Below, one piece after another: positions 22,785 to 31,771 of a stretch of 64,000 nt of DNA. How positions within the stretch are numbered: the first letter of the stretch is position 1; each line of letters opens with the position of its first letter. The stretch is from Streptomyces turgidiscabies Car8. Its GTDB lineage: Bacteria > Actinomycetota > Actinomycetes > Streptomycetales > Streptomycetaceae. A model generated the notes under the pieces. It was not told the DNA's origin and ran no database searches. It saw nothing but the letters and a program-made list of their open reading frames with translations. A program made the translations under genes and the position numbers. Where the stretch lies: positions 1 through 64,000 of the forward strand of contig NZ_AEJB01000361.1 in assembly GCF_000331005.1 (NCBI RefSeq), given 5' to 3'.

Positions 22785-23528
22785 TCAAAGCGTGCCCCGG
22801 TACACGTCCAGCCGCCCGCACATCCCGAACTTCCCGTGCGCCGATGGCTGTTCGGCCCGTACGACGGCCTGCGCGAGATGGGACGTGTCGCCCCGTTCCA
22901 GCCGGGCGAGCTGGGCGCCCGTCGCCGTGGCCGCCGCCTCGGCGCCGCGCCGCCAGCGCTCGCGCCAGTCGGCGAGCCGGGGCCGTACGAGAGCTGCCGC
23001 CGCCTCGTGGAAGGCGGCCAGCGCCTGAGGCCCCTCAGCGTCCCGAAGCACGCGGTACCCCTCCAGGGCGAGGTCGCGGCGGGCCCGGGCGACCCGCTCC
23101 TGCTCGGCGACGGGCGCGTCGGCCGGGATCACGGTCGCGGCGGCGTACGTCTCCGGGTCGGTCAGGTACCGCGGCGGCAGGGTGAGCACGGCGTCGCCCG
23201 CCTCCGGCAGCCCGCTGTTCTGCATGAGGACGGTGATGCGCAGCTCGTCCTCGTTGACCAGCCGGTGGATGGTGCCCGGCGTGAACCAGGCGACCGTGCC
23301 GGGCGCGAGCGGCGTCACCTCGTACCCGGACGTCGTGAGCGTCTGCACCGCTCCCCGCCCGCCCGTGACGACGTACGCCTCCGAACACGTCAGGTGCATA
23401 TGGGGAGTTCCGCCGCACACCCCGTCGACGGCCGGCCAGTCGTAGACGGACAGGTGCGAGACGGCGACGCCGCCGGGCAGCCCGGCGAAGGCCGCCGCGC
23501 CGGGTGCCGGGCCGGGTGCCGCGCTCAC
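22785..23528 (-). CDS. Cupin-domain protein
   Basis: The 247-residue protein has an N-terminal cupin barrel with a metal-site-like HMHLTCSEAYVVTGG and GTIHRLVNEDEL. A helical C-terminal half follows. The GTG at 23528 overlaps the PmoA-family gene's stop (GTGA), so it is the third coupled gene of the oxidoreductase operon. It could act as a sugar-binding or isomerase-type enzyme, but the substrate is unknown. Confidence 0.75.
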   Translation of the reverse strand: MSAAPGPAPGAAAFAGLPGGVAVSHLSVYDWPAVDGVCGGTPHMHLTCSEAYVVTGGRGAVQTLTTSGYEVTPLAPGTVAWFTPGTIHRLVNEDELRITVLMQNSGLPEAGDAVLTLPPRYLTDPETYAAATVIPADAPVAEQERVARARRDLALEGYRVLRDAEGPQALAAFHEAAAALVRPRLADWRERWRRGAEAAATATGAQLARLERGDTSHLAQAVVRAEQPSAHGKFGMCGRLDVYRGTL

Positions 23529-24460
23529 CACGAATGCTCCTCCAGGTACTTGGCGACGCCTTCGCGCTCCCACTCCCCGTCGGCGACGACGATCCGGTAG
23601 CGGCGGGTGAGCGTGTCGCCGGGCGGGAGCTCCAGTTCGTCGTAGAAGGCCCAGGAGGGGGCGACGGCGGCGAACGGCTCGTTGCGCACGAACCAGTGGG
23701 CGGGGTGAGCGCCCTCGGCCCCCAGATGGTCGTTCTCGGGCGCGTGTGCGAAGACCAGCGTGGCATGGCCGTCGGCGCCGTCGAACTCGCCGGAGTAGGC
23801 CAGCCACGGCGTCTGCGCGCCCATCAGCCCGGGCCCCTCGGCGTCGGGGCCGAGGATGCGCCCGTCCCGGAAGGCGCGCGGGCCTCGCCAGAACAGGCCG
23901 GTGTAGCCGGCCGCCTCGCGCCCGGCGGTGGTCGGGCTGCCGAAGAGCAGCGGCTCGTCGCGCCGGTTGGTGATCGCGCTCGTCCAGGTCAGCGCCCAGG
24001 AACCCGCCTCCGGATCGACGTCGTGCACCTCGACCCGGCGCGACTCCTGCGCCCACAGCTCCCCGCTGTACGGGTGCCAGGTGAGCCGCTCCACGATGAC
24101 GACCCGGCCCGCGCTCGATGCGACCTCGTCGAAGCCGACGTGGGCCATCGAGCCGACGCGCTCGGGGAGGGCGAGATATCCCTCGCCGTGGACGTACGAG
24201 TTGCCGCCCCACAGGTTCGCCCCGGACAGGTGCGAGGCCGTCAGCTGGAGGCCCTTGTGCCAGCGGTGGTCGTTGGGCCGGTAGTCGGTGACAACGTTTC
24301 CGGCGAGCGTCCGGATCGGGTGCAGATACGGCTTGGGCGACTCCCAGGCCGCCTCCGCCCCGTACACGTAGCTGAACAGCTCGACCCCGGTGACGGGTTC
24401 GGTCACGGTGATGCGGTCACCGTGCGCGTGGACGACGCGCAGGTCCTCGGACGTGGTCAC
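23525..24460 (-). CDS. PmoA-family protein (DUF6807)
   Basis: The 311-residue protein shows the PmoA-like beta-sandwich pattern: PYLHPIRTLAGNVVTDYRP, then DHRWHKGLQ and WGGNSYVHG. Despite the family name it is not a methane oxygenase. Such genes in soil bacteria accompany Gfo/Idh/MocA oxidoreductases in sugar loci. The GTG at 24460 overlaps the oxidoreductase stop by 3 nt. It is cytoplasmic, with no signal peptide. Confidence 0.8.
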   Translation of the reverse strand: MTTSEDLRVVHAHGDRITVTEPVTGVELFSYVYGAEAAWESPKPYLHPIRTLAGNVVTDYRPNDHRWHKGLQLTASHLSGANLWGGNSYVHGEGYLALPERVGSMAHVGFDEVASSAGRVVIVERLTWHPYSGELWAQESRRVEVHDVDPEAGSWALTWTSAITNRRDEPLLFGSPTTAGREAAGYTGLFWRGPRAFRDGRILGPDAEGPGLMGAQTPWLAYSGEFDGADGHATLVFAHAPENDHLGAEGAHPAHWFVRNEPFAAVAPSWAFYDELELPPGDTLTRRYRIVVADGEWEREGVAKYLEEHSW

Positions 24461-25716
24461 GCGGACGCCTCCTCGGTAGCGGAACCGGACAGGGCACCAT
24501 CGTCGCCGGTCACGGGCGCCCAGCCGGGCGCACCGCCGTGCAGCGCGGCGTAGTAGGGGTCGCCGGGCCCGATGTCGCCCGCCTTGACGGTGGTGTCCGT
24601 GAAGGCGGACTTGTACAGCGCGGTGATCAGTTCCAGGCTGGTCCGTCCGTCCGCCCCGCTGCTGCGCGGCCGTTCGCCGGCGCGCATGCTGGCGACCAGT
24701 TCGCGCAGCTGCGCGAGGTGCGAACTGGGCACGTCCGCCCCGAAGTCCCGCCAGGCGGTGACCTCGGCCTCCGGCACGTCCGGCGCCGGGGTGATGGTCC
24801 AGTCGGCGTTGGAGTGCCCGTACAGATGGGTGAGCTCGACGGTGGCGCGCTCGCAGTCGATGCGGATACGGCTGACCTCGTCGGGGCTGAGCACGCTGTT
24901 GACGACGGTCCCCAGCGCGCCGTTCGCGAACCGGACGAGCGCCGTGGAGACGTCCTCGGTCTCGACGTCGTGGACGAGCCGTCCGGCCATCCCCCGCACC
25001 TCGCTCCACGGCCCGAGCAGATCGAGCAGCAGATCCATCTGGTGGATGCCGTGGCCCATGGCGGGCCCGCCGCCCTCGGTCTGCCAGCGTCCGCGCCAGG
25101 GCACGGCGTAGTAGGCGGTGTCGCGGTACCAGGTGGTCTGGCAGTGCGCCACGAGCGGCCGGCCCAGGACCCCGTCGCCGAGCAGCCGCCGTACATGGGT
25201 GGAGGCGGAGCCGAAGCGGTGCTGGAAGACGATCGAGGCGTACGGTCCGCCCCCGAGCCCCTCCTCCGCCTCGATGGCGTCGAAGTCGGCGAGCGTCGGC
25301 ACCGGCGGCTTCTCGCACCAGACCCAGGCCCCGGCGCGCAGCGCGGCCACGGTCTGCTCTCGGTGCAGGGTGGGCGGCGTACAGATGGTGACCAGGTCGG
25401 GCCGCTGCTCCCGGAGCATCTGCTCCAGGTCGGTGTACGCGTGCGGAATCCCGCTCTCCGCGCAGAACGCCTCGACCGCGTCGGCGTTGATGTCGACGGC
25501 GGCGACGACCTCTGTCTCGCCCTCGTCGGCCAGCTGGGCGAGCGCCGGCAGATGCGACCCGCGTCCGATGGCGCCCGCCCCGATGACGGCGGCCCTGATA
25601 CGACGGCCGGTGAGCGGCGGGAGCGGAGCGGGTGAGTCCTGTGGCACGCGGCCTGCGGGAGGGGCGGCGGGAGACGTGCCGGAAGGCGTGCCGGAACGGG
25701 GTGCGGGTGTGGTCAT
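24457..25716 (-). CDS. Gfo/Idh/MocA-family oxidoreductase
   Basis: The 419-residue NAD(P)-dependent sugar or inositol dehydrogenase-like enzyme has the Rossmann motif AAVIGAGAIGRGSHLPAL after a Pro-rich N-terminal tail (about 40 residues). The EKP catalytic motif is WCEKPPVPTL, and the C-terminal domain is typical. It is first in a coupled three-gene operon with PmoA and cupin genes, and a palindromic operator lies upstream. An ATG at 25728 is a possible alternative start. Confidence 0.88.
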   Translation of the reverse strand: MTTPAPRSGTPSGTSPAAPPAGRVPQDSPAPLPPLTGRRIRAAVIGAGAIGRGSHLPALAQLADEGETEVVAAVDINADAVEAFCAESGIPHAYTDLEQMLREQRPDLVTICTPPTLHREQTVAALRAGAWVWCEKPPVPTLADFDAIEAEEGLGGGPYASIVFQHRFGSASTHVRRLLGDGVLGRPLVAHCQTTWYRDTAYYAVPWRGRWQTEGGGPAMGHGIHQMDLLLDLLGPWSEVRGMAGRLVHDVETEDVSTALVRFANGALGTVVNSVLSPDEVSRIRIDCERATVELTHLYGHSNADWTITPAPDVPEAEVTAWRDFGADVPSSHLAQLRELVASMRAGERPRSSGADGRTSLELITALYKSAFTDTTVKAGDIGPGDPYYAALHGGAPGWAPVTGDDGALSGSATEEASA

Positions 25717-25792
25717 GTGCGTGATCAACGCTCCATCGGACGCGATGCCTGACGTGGGCCAACGCGTGATGACTCCGGACCTCCGGGGGCAG

Positions 25793-25804
25793 CAAGCGCT
25801 TACT
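25793..25804 (-). promoter_or_regulatory. LacI/GntR-type operator
   Basis: GCAAGCGCTTAC contains the 8-bp palindrome AAGCGCTT, about 80 nt upstream of the oxidoreductase start. The centre and flanks fit LacI-family operators. No regulator gene is adjacent. The rest of 25717-26067 holds no gene. Confidence 0.5.
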
Positions 25805-26067
25805 CTTCGCTGGCAACGTATGTTCCGTCCAAGCGGCCGGTCAACACCACGTCGGGAGTGTCCACGGGGTGGATGGTGCGGGGCGGGCGACCGGGCGAAC
25901 CCCGCCCTTTACCACCCCTTGACTCCGCCCCCTGTGCTCAGCTTGTCGCCGGAGGCCGCTAGGCTGCCCCCAACACACCTGATCTCCGCCGTTCTTCGAG
26001 CGTTCGCGCGCGGCGCCGGGTGTGTCCGTCGGCCCTTCCACGATCAGCGCTTGGACCACGTAACTTC

Positions 26068-26943
26068 ATGTCTTGGTTTGAATCCCTCATCCTCGGACTC
26101 GTCCAGGGGCTGACCGAGTTCCTTCCCGTCTCCTCCAGTGCGCATCTGCGCCTGACGGCCGCGTTCTCCGGCTGGAAGGACCCGGGTGCCGCCTTCACGG
26201 CGATCACCCAGCTGGGTACGGAAGCCGCGGTGCTGATCTACTTCCGCAAGGACGTCGCGCGGATCCTCTCGGCGTGGTTCCGCTCGCTCACCAACAAGGC
26301 GATGCGCAGCGACCACGACGCCCAGATGGGCTGGCTGGTGATCGTCGGCTCGATTCCGATCGGCGTCCTCGGGGTCACGCTCAAGGACCAGATCGAGGGG
26401 CCGTTCCGGGATCTGCGGATCACCGCGACGATGCTGATCGTGATGGGCATCGTCATCGGCGTCGCCGACCGGCTCGCGGCACGCGACGAGACCGGCGGGA
26501 AGCACCGGGCGGCCAAGGAACGCAAGGGCCTGAAGGACCTGGGCGTACGGGACGGTCTGATCTACGGCCTGTGCCAGGCGATGGCACTGGTCCCCGGTGT
26601 CTCCCGGTCCGGCGCGACCATCAGTGGCGGCCTGTTCATGGGCTACACCCGTGAGGCGGCGGCCCGTTACTCCTTCCTGCTGGCCATGCCGGCCGTGCTC
26701 GCCTCGGGCGTGTTCGAACTCAAGGACGCGTCGGAGGGCGGCCATGTCTCCTGGGGCCCGACGGCCTTCGCGACGGTGATCGCCTTCGGGGTCGGCTACG
26801 CGGTGATCGCATGGTTCATGAAGTGGATCTCCCACAAGAGCTTCATGCCCTTCGTCTGGTACCGCATCGCCCTCGGTGTGGTGGTGATTGTGCTGGTCAG
26901 CGCGGGTGTGCTGAGCCCCCACGCGGGCGAATCCGGCGGCTGA
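26068..26943 (+). CDS. uppP: Undecaprenyl-diphosphatase
   Basis: The 291-residue polytopic membrane enzyme dephosphorylates undecaprenyl diphosphate for cell-wall synthesis. The diagnostic motifs are GLTEFLPVSSSAH (about 12-24) and PGVSRSGATISGG. Overexpression gives bacitracin resistance in other bacteria. The ATG at 26068 starts the typical MSWFESLILGLVQG; the longer frame from 26020 is not supported. It is a single gene, and a G+C hairpin (27102-27137) downstream could terminate it. Confidence 0.93.
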   Translation: MSWFESLILGLVQGLTEFLPVSSSAHLRLTAAFSGWKDPGAAFTAITQLGTEAAVLIYFRKDVARILSAWFRSLTNKAMRSDHDAQMGWLVIVGSIPIGVLGVTLKDQIEGPFRDLRITATMLIVMGIVIGVADRLAARDETGGKHRAAKERKGLKDLGVRDGLIYGLCQAMALVPGVSRSGATISGGLFMGYTREAAARYSFLLAMPAVLASGVFELKDASEGGHVSWGPTAFATVIAFGVGYAVIAWFMKWISHKSFMPFVWYRIALGVVVIVLVSAGVLSPHAGESGG

Positions 26944-27101
26944 ACCAGGGCCGCACAGGTAGCGCTATCTAGCATTTCCTAGCGCCTGATGGCAGCACCA
27001 CGCCATGATCATCTCCCACTTGTCTCCCAGTCATCTCCCACCGGGGAGGCGGGATACGCCCTCTTAGTTAGGGCGTGTGCGTGCGCAACGTAGGGGATGA
27101 C

Positions 27102-27137
27102 GCGGAAGGGCGCGCACGGACGTGCGGGCCCTTCCGC
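27102..27137. terminator. Hairpin downstream of uppP
   Basis: GCGGAAGGGC (27102-27111) pairs with GCCCTTCCGC (27128-27137) around an inner palindrome. There is no T-run. A second stem, GTCCGGCC/GGCCGGAC, lies at about 27171-27188. The stretch 26944-27233 has no gene I can support. Confidence 0.45.
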
Positions 27138-27233
27138 ACAGAGGGTAGAGCGGGTCAGCTGAGTTTCATGTCCGGCCAAGGCCGGACTCTCGCCACGCGG
27201 AAACGCAGCCGCTCATCCACCGTGTCCCAGGCA

Positions 27234-27364
27234 TCACCCGGTGAGGTCGTCCAGCGCCGCGGCCGTGAGGATGAGCCAGCCGAGGCGCGCTTCCATGTCC
27301 TCCCACGTGTGCGTCACCTCGACTGCCTCACCGTGTGGACCCGTGCCCCGTACACCGTTATGGC
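27234..27364 (-). pseudogene. C-terminal gene fragment cut by the ISL3 element
   Basis: A minus-strand frame opening at the insertion-sequence boundary gives a protein-like tail (THTWEDMEARLGWLILTAAA) ending in TGA at 27234-27236. It has no start of its own, so it is the 3' end of a gene interrupted by the IS. The gene is not recognised. Confidence 0.4.
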
Positions 27365-28992
27365 GGCTCTGTTCCGTAGTCGGTGGTGACGGTTGGTGAC
27401 GGGCGTCGTTGATGTTGTATGCGAGATGTCAACTCCCTCGTGGCAACGGTGTTCTCAGGGCTCTCAGCGCTGGTCATCGAGGATGTGGCGGACGACGGCG
27501 AGATGATCCGGGTCTTGGCCCGAACCCGGGATGTTCCCTTTCCCTGCTCGATGTGCGGGGTCCCGACGGGGAAGGTGCACGGATACCACGTCCGGACCGT
27601 TGCGGATGTGCCGGTCGATGGCCGCCGGGTCGTGGTCAACGTCCGGGTACGACGTCTGGTCTGCCCGGTCCTGGGCTGTCGGCGGCAGACCTTCCGCGAG
27701 CAAGTCCCTGGGCTGATCGAGCGCCTTCAGCGCCGCACCACGCGTCTGACCAGCCAGGTCTCGGGGGTGGTCAAAGAGTTATGCGGCCGGGCGGCTGCCC
27801 GGCTCACCCGGTTACTGGCCGTGCCCGTATCGTTCGCCACCGCCCTGCGGGTGCTGCGGGCAATACCCCCGCCGACGCTGCGGATCCCGAGGGTGATCGG
27901 GGTCGATGACTTCGCCCTGCGCCGCCGGCACCGCTACGCCACGCTCATCATCGATGCCGAGACCGGGGAACGCGTCGACGTCCTGCCCGACCGGGAAGCC
28001 GCCACATTGGAGGCTTGGCTGCACGGGCAGAAAGGGATCGAAGTCGTGTGCCGGGACGGCTCGGCCACCTACGCCGAGGCGATCCGCCGGGCCTTGCCCG
28101 ACGCGGTGCAGGTCAGCGACCGCTGGCATCTGTGGCGGAACCTGTGCGACAAAGTTCTGGCCGAGGTCCGCGCCCACGCCCCCTGCTGGGCCACCGTCAA
28201 CCCGCCCCGGCCCGGCGGCGTCCGCGAGCAGACCACCCGCGAGCGCTGGCATAAAGTCCACGCCCTCCTTGACTCCGGCGTGGGCCTGCTCGACTGCTCC
28301 CGCAGACTGAACCTCGCCCTGAATACCGTCAAGCGCTACGCCCGCATCCCTGAACCGCCCGCGGATCGCATCGCCCCCCGCTACCGGCCCACCCTTGTCG
28401 ACCCCTACCGCGACCACCTGCGCCGACGCCGTGCCGAGGAACCCGCCGTCCCGGTCACCCATCTCCTCGAAGAGATCCGGAAGTTGGGCTATACCGGCAG
28501 TGCCAACCTGCTGGTCCGCTACCTCAATCAGGGCCGCGCTGAAGGCGACCGCCCCGTGACAACCCCCCGCCGCGTCGCCCGGCTCCTGCTCACCCACCCC
28601 GAGCACCTGTGGACCAAGGACACCGACCTGCTCGGCCTCCTCACCGCGGCGTGCCCGGAGATGACCGAACTCGCCCGACTCACCGGCGAGTTCGCCGCGT
28701 TCCTTACCCCGGCCCATGGCAACAACGACAAGCTCTCCCGGTGGATCGCGACAGTCCGCACCGCTGGCCTGCCCCACCTGCTCAGCTTCTGTAACGGCCT
28801 CGAACTCGACCGCGCCGCCGTGAACGCCGGCCTCACCCTGCCCCACCACAACGGCCGGACCGAGGGCGTCAATACCCGAACCAAGAAGATCATGCGGCAG
28901 ATGCACGGCCGAGCAGGATTCGACCTCCTCCGTCACCGCATCCTCCTGCAATGAGGAGAACGCACCGTCACCACCGACTACGGAACAGAGCC
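27365..28992 (+). mobile_element. ISL3-family insertion sequence, complete
   Basis: The 1,628-bp element has perfect 29-bp terminal inverted repeats (27365-27393 and 28964-28992) and a single full-length transposase. The 8-bp flanks differ (GTTATGGC on the left, CGATTGCT on the right), so the usual target duplication is missing. The ends may have been joined by recombination or deletion after insertion. Confidence 0.93.
27419..28954 (+). CDS. ISL3-family transposase
   Basis: The 511-residue transposase has an N-terminal zinc-finger pair (CSMCG about residue 40, and LVCPVLGCRRQTF), a helix-turn-helix, and a DDE domain. The domain has VIGVDDFALRRRHRY, the second Asp in VQVSDRWHLWRN, and Glu in HNGRTEGVNTRTKK. 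No frameshift is seen, so the element may be active. Confidence 0.92.
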   Translation: MRDVNSLVATVFSGLSALVIEDVADDGEMIRVLARTRDVPFPCSMCGVPTGKVHGYHVRTVADVPVDGRRVVVNVRVRRLVCPVLGCRRQTFREQVPGLIERLQRRTTRLTSQVSGVVKELCGRAAARLTRLLAVPVSFATALRVLRAIPPPTLRIPRVIGVDDFALRRRHRYATLIIDAETGERVDVLPDREAATLEAWLHGQKGIEVVCRDGSATYAEAIRRALPDAVQVSDRWHLWRNLCDKVLAEVRAHAPCWATVNPPRPGGVREQTTRERWHKVHALLDSGVGLLDCSRRLNLALNTVKRYARIPEPPADRIAPRYRPTLVDPYRDHLRRRRAEEPAVPVTHLLEEIRKLGYTGSANLLVRYLNQGRAEGDRPVTTPRRVARLLLTHPEHLWTKDTDLLGLLTAACPEMTELARLTGEFAAFLTPAHGNNDKLSRWIATVRTAGLPHLLSFCNGLELDRAAVNAGLTLPHHNGRTEGVNTRTKKIMRQMHGRAGFDLLRHRILLQ

Positions 28993-29289
28993 CGATTGCT
29001 GACACGTCCTCAGGCCGATAAACAGGGGCAGCCACGCGCCGTGGACCATTACTGGGCATTCCGGGTCAGCGGGTGCGGGCCACCAGTGGCGGTGCTGGTG
29101 GAGAAGGCGTCAACACTGAAGGGGCGGCAGCGCCAGGCCACCCAGGCTTCCGGGGCTCGTCCAGCGAGCGGTGCAGCAGGCGCCCAGCGTTGTGGACCAG
29201 GTACGCGACGACGCCAGCAGCGTCACATTGCTGTGTTCAGGGGACCGCGTCCGGCACCTGAACAGCGGTGGCGGTGAGTGCCGCCGTAG

Positions 29290-29670
29290 CGCCCGCCCCA
29301 GAATGACATCGACCGTTTCGCCGATGTCACCGGCGATCACCAGTGGATCCACCTCGACCCGAACAAGGCCGCGAAGGGCCCGTACGGAACGACGGTCGCC
29401 CACGGCTATCTGGTCCCGTCCCTCGTCCCCATGCTCCTGTCGGAAGCCGCGCGGACCGAGGGGCTGACCGCCGCCATCAACTACGGCAGCAACAAGGTCC
29501 GTTGCCCGGCCCTCACACCCGTGAACTCCCAGGTGAGGGGCATGGTGGAGCTGACGGAACTGCGGCGCGGACCGCAGGGAGCCCAGGCCGTCCTCCGCGT
29601 CACCGTCGAGCGGCGGGGCGGCGACAAGCCTGTGTGCGTCGCCGAAGTCGTTGCAGTGCTCTTCGAGTGA
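29290..29670 (+). pseudogene. MaoC-type dehydratase, N-terminus missing
   Basis: The frame encodes about 125 residues of a MaoC/hot-dog dehydratase: DIDRFADVTGDHQWIHLDP with the active-site-like D and H, then VAHGYLVPSLVPMLL. The first ~20-30 residues and the start are absent, and an in-frame TAG lies at 29287. The break is close to the IS, so deletion is likely. The stretch 28993-29289 holds no supported gene. Confidence 0.7.
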
Positions 29671-29725
29671 ACCCACAGAGGAGAAAGCTGACATGAGAAC
29701 CCCTCCCTCATAGCGGAGGGAGGCA

Positions 29726-29990
29726 TCACCCCGTCGGCGACCTCCTCCCCACGGAGACCAGCCGCGGCATCTTCCCCTTCGGCGGCGTCACCACCCCACC
29801 GTTCGACCCGGTCTGCCTCCGGCCAACCAAGGCAGCGCCCTCCTCGACAAGCGGCGGCTGGGCGAACTGGCCGTCCAGCGAGTCGGCCAACTCCCCGCAG
29901 GCGAACTGCCACCCCCTATCGTCCCGATACCAAACTTGGATGTCCGCGGCACGCCGTGACTCACCCTTTACCTCGATCCGGCAGCGAGGT
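29726..29990 (-). pseudogene. Remnant ORF of unknown family
   Basis: A minus-strand frame has protein-like sequence (IQVWYRDDRGWQFACGELAD) for about 85 codons, but no start. The frame upstream becomes low-complexity Pro/Ser. It is probably a decayed gene end. No family is recognised. Confidence 0.3.
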
Positions 29991-30135
29991 TCGGGCGCTG
30001 AGCGACTCGGCGGTTCGCTCGCAATGTCCCCTGCAGTCGGGGGTGGGCCGTCGCGTGACGCTGCGGCTGCGCCGGGCTCCACGGGCCCGGGGTGGTGCGG
30101 GTCTCCCCCGTTCTGGTCTTCGTCGGGACAGGACC

Positions 30136-30431
30136 GACGGTCGGGTGACGGCGGGAAGTTCAGAGAGTCGCCGCCCGCAGGTGGTGAACGCGTTGGCCCA
30201 GGGCCAGGTGGCCTCGATGCGGAGCAGGCGGCGGGCGTGCTTCGCGATGCGGGCCCGCAGGCGGCAGAGGCGAAAGCGCCTGGTGCCGGGCTCGGCATCG
30301 ACCAGATCGGCGTGGTCGCGCACCGCCAGGAGCCTCACCCAGGCGTCGCGGTCGGCGGTCAGGTTGGCGGAGAGCATCCAGCCGCAGTTCCCATCCCAGG
30401 ACTCGGGTGGGAGGTCAATCAGGCCCATCAC
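30136..30431 (-). mobile_element. IS1380-type transposase remnant
   Basis: About 98 codons match the C-terminal end of IS1380-family transposases: LPPESWDGNCGWMLSANLTA, then RFRLCRLRARIAKHARR and WPWANAFTT. No N-terminal catalytic part or inverted repeats are visible, so it is a decayed fragment. Confidence 0.65.
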
Positions 30432-30541
30432 CTTGTTCGTGGGGCACCCGGTCCTCAGTTCGCTTCGCTGTAGTCGTCACCGCGGATGATGCCCCAAGGC
30501 AAGCCCCCACCTTGGGCCAACCGGCCCTTGGCTCGCATCTT

Positions 30542-30555
30542 ACTTACCTGTAAGT
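30542..30555 (+). promoter_or_regulatory. TetR-type operator
   Basis: ACTTAC-CT-GTAAGT is a perfect palindrome 7 nt upstream of the SnoaL-like gene's ATG. It sits where the TetR regulator encoded next could repress its own operon. Confidence 0.7.
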
Positions 30556-30562
30556 TAGAAGC

Positions 30563-31003
30563 ATGGTTACCACCGTGGCCGAAGTGGCCGCATCAGACAT
30601 CAAGGCCCTTGAGGCGTTCTGCGATCGATGGGAGAGGGCTTGGAACGAGCACGATGGCGATGCCGCGGCGGCGTTGTGCGCCGAAGACCTGGTGTACGAC
30701 GAGCCGGCGCTCGGTGAGACGGCACACGGCCCCGACAGCCTCCGCGCCTTCGTGACGCAGATGGCACAGGCCTTTCCCGACTACTCGTTCACGCGTATGG
30801 GGTTGTACGGGGAGGTGACGCGGCGGGCCGTGCTGGTGGCGTGGCGCTTCTCGGGGACCCTCGCCGGCACGGGGCAGCGCGTGGAGTTCCACGGTGACGA
30901 CCGTCTGGAGCTGGGAGAGGACGGGCTGATCCACGCCTACCGGTGCCTGTACGACCACCGCTTCGTGCTGAGTCAGATCGGCCGCGCGAAGGCCGAGAAG
31001 TGA
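30563..31003 (+). CDS. SnoaL-like/NTF2-fold protein
   Basis: The 146-residue small cone-shaped fold protein has FCDRWERAWNEHDGDAAAAL and the C-terminal VEFHGDDRLELGEDGLIHAY. These proteins can be cyclases, hydratases or isomerases of small organic molecules. The ATG is immediately downstream of a palindromic operator. Its stop overlaps the GTG of the TetR gene (GTGA), so the two form one operon. Confidence 0.8.
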   Translation: MVTTVAEVAASDIKALEAFCDRWERAWNEHDGDAAAALCAEDLVYDEPALGETAHGPDSLRAFVTQMAQAFPDYSFTRMGLYGEVTRRAVLVAWRFSGTLAGTGQRVEFHGDDRLELGEDGLIHAYRCLYDHRFVLSQIGRAKAEK

Positions 31004-31554
31004 CCGAGCCCGGCCGCACCCGTAAGCCGGCGTCGGTGCGGCGGGCTGAGATCATGGAGGCGGCCGACGCTGAGTTCGCCCGGAAAGGACTGTCGGGGGC
31101 GGGCATCGAGGCGATCGCCGCACGGGTCGGCATCTCCCATCCCCGCATCGTGCAGATGTTCGGCTCGAAGCGTGATCTGTTCCTTCAGGTCGTACACGCG
31201 GCCTACGACGGGATCGAGGCCACCTTCGAGAGCGCCGAACCGACGCTGAGCGCGCTCGGTGACGCCTACCGGCATCTCCTGCAGAGCCGACCCACTGTCG
31301 GCCTCGTCCTGTTGCAGGCTTATGCCGCGTCAGGCGACGCGGTGGTCCAGGAGTCGGTACGGCGGCGCCAGCTCGACCTCCAGCAGACCATCACCCGTCT
31401 GACGGGCGCCGACCCGATGCAGGTGCGCTCCTTCTTGGCCACCGGTCTCGTCCTGACGGTCTCCACCGTGCTGGACCTGCCTGAACGGCGCACCGACACG
31501 GAGTGGGGCGCCTGGATCATCGGCCGCACGGACCCACCCACCGACGAGCCATGA
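31000..31554 (+). CDS. TetR-family transcriptional regulator
   Basis: The 184-residue regulator has an N-terminal helix-turn-helix (about residues 14-60) containing FARKGLSGAGIEAIAARVGISHPRI, and a variable C-terminal ligand domain. The GTG start at 31000 is coupled to the SnoaL-like gene; the frame start at 30943 lies inside that gene. It probably binds the palindrome at 30542. The ligand is unknown. Confidence 0.88.
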   Translation: MTEPGRTRKPASVRRAEIMEAADAEFARKGLSGAGIEAIAARVGISHPRIVQMFGSKRDLFLQVVHAAYDGIEATFESAEPTLSALGDAYRHLLQSRPTVGLVLLQAYAASGDAVVQESVRRRQLDLQQTITRLTGADPMQVRSFLATGLVLTVSTVLDLPERRTDTEWGAWIIGRTDPPTDEP

Positions 31555-31771
31555 GGCGCAAGCGGCGACAGAACTGATGCGCCCTGAGGGGCACCCGCAG
31601 CGCCGCGACACCGCGCGATCGACGAGCCGTCACCCTAGGTCGCCGCAGCTGTCGCCGCATCTCCACCCGCCGGCTCGTCCTGGCGGTGGCTCTTTCGGCG
31701 CTGCTCGGCAGCGGAGCGTTCGTGGGCACGATGCCCCGACGGGGCGCCCACCTTCCCGAAAAGGATGCACC

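Noticed and set aside
20663..25816. Long frames opposite or across real genes, such as the 763-codon minus-strand frame to 25816 and the plus-strand frame over EF-Tu
   Set aside because: These are high-G+C shadow frames with Arg/Pro/Ala-rich sequence. Real genes in other frames cover them.
26965..27025. Minus-strand run that reads like the tail of an integrase (WEMIMAWCCHQALGNAR then stop)
   Set aside because: Only about 17 codons are open, with an in-frame stop just upstream. I cannot match it to an integrase with confidence.
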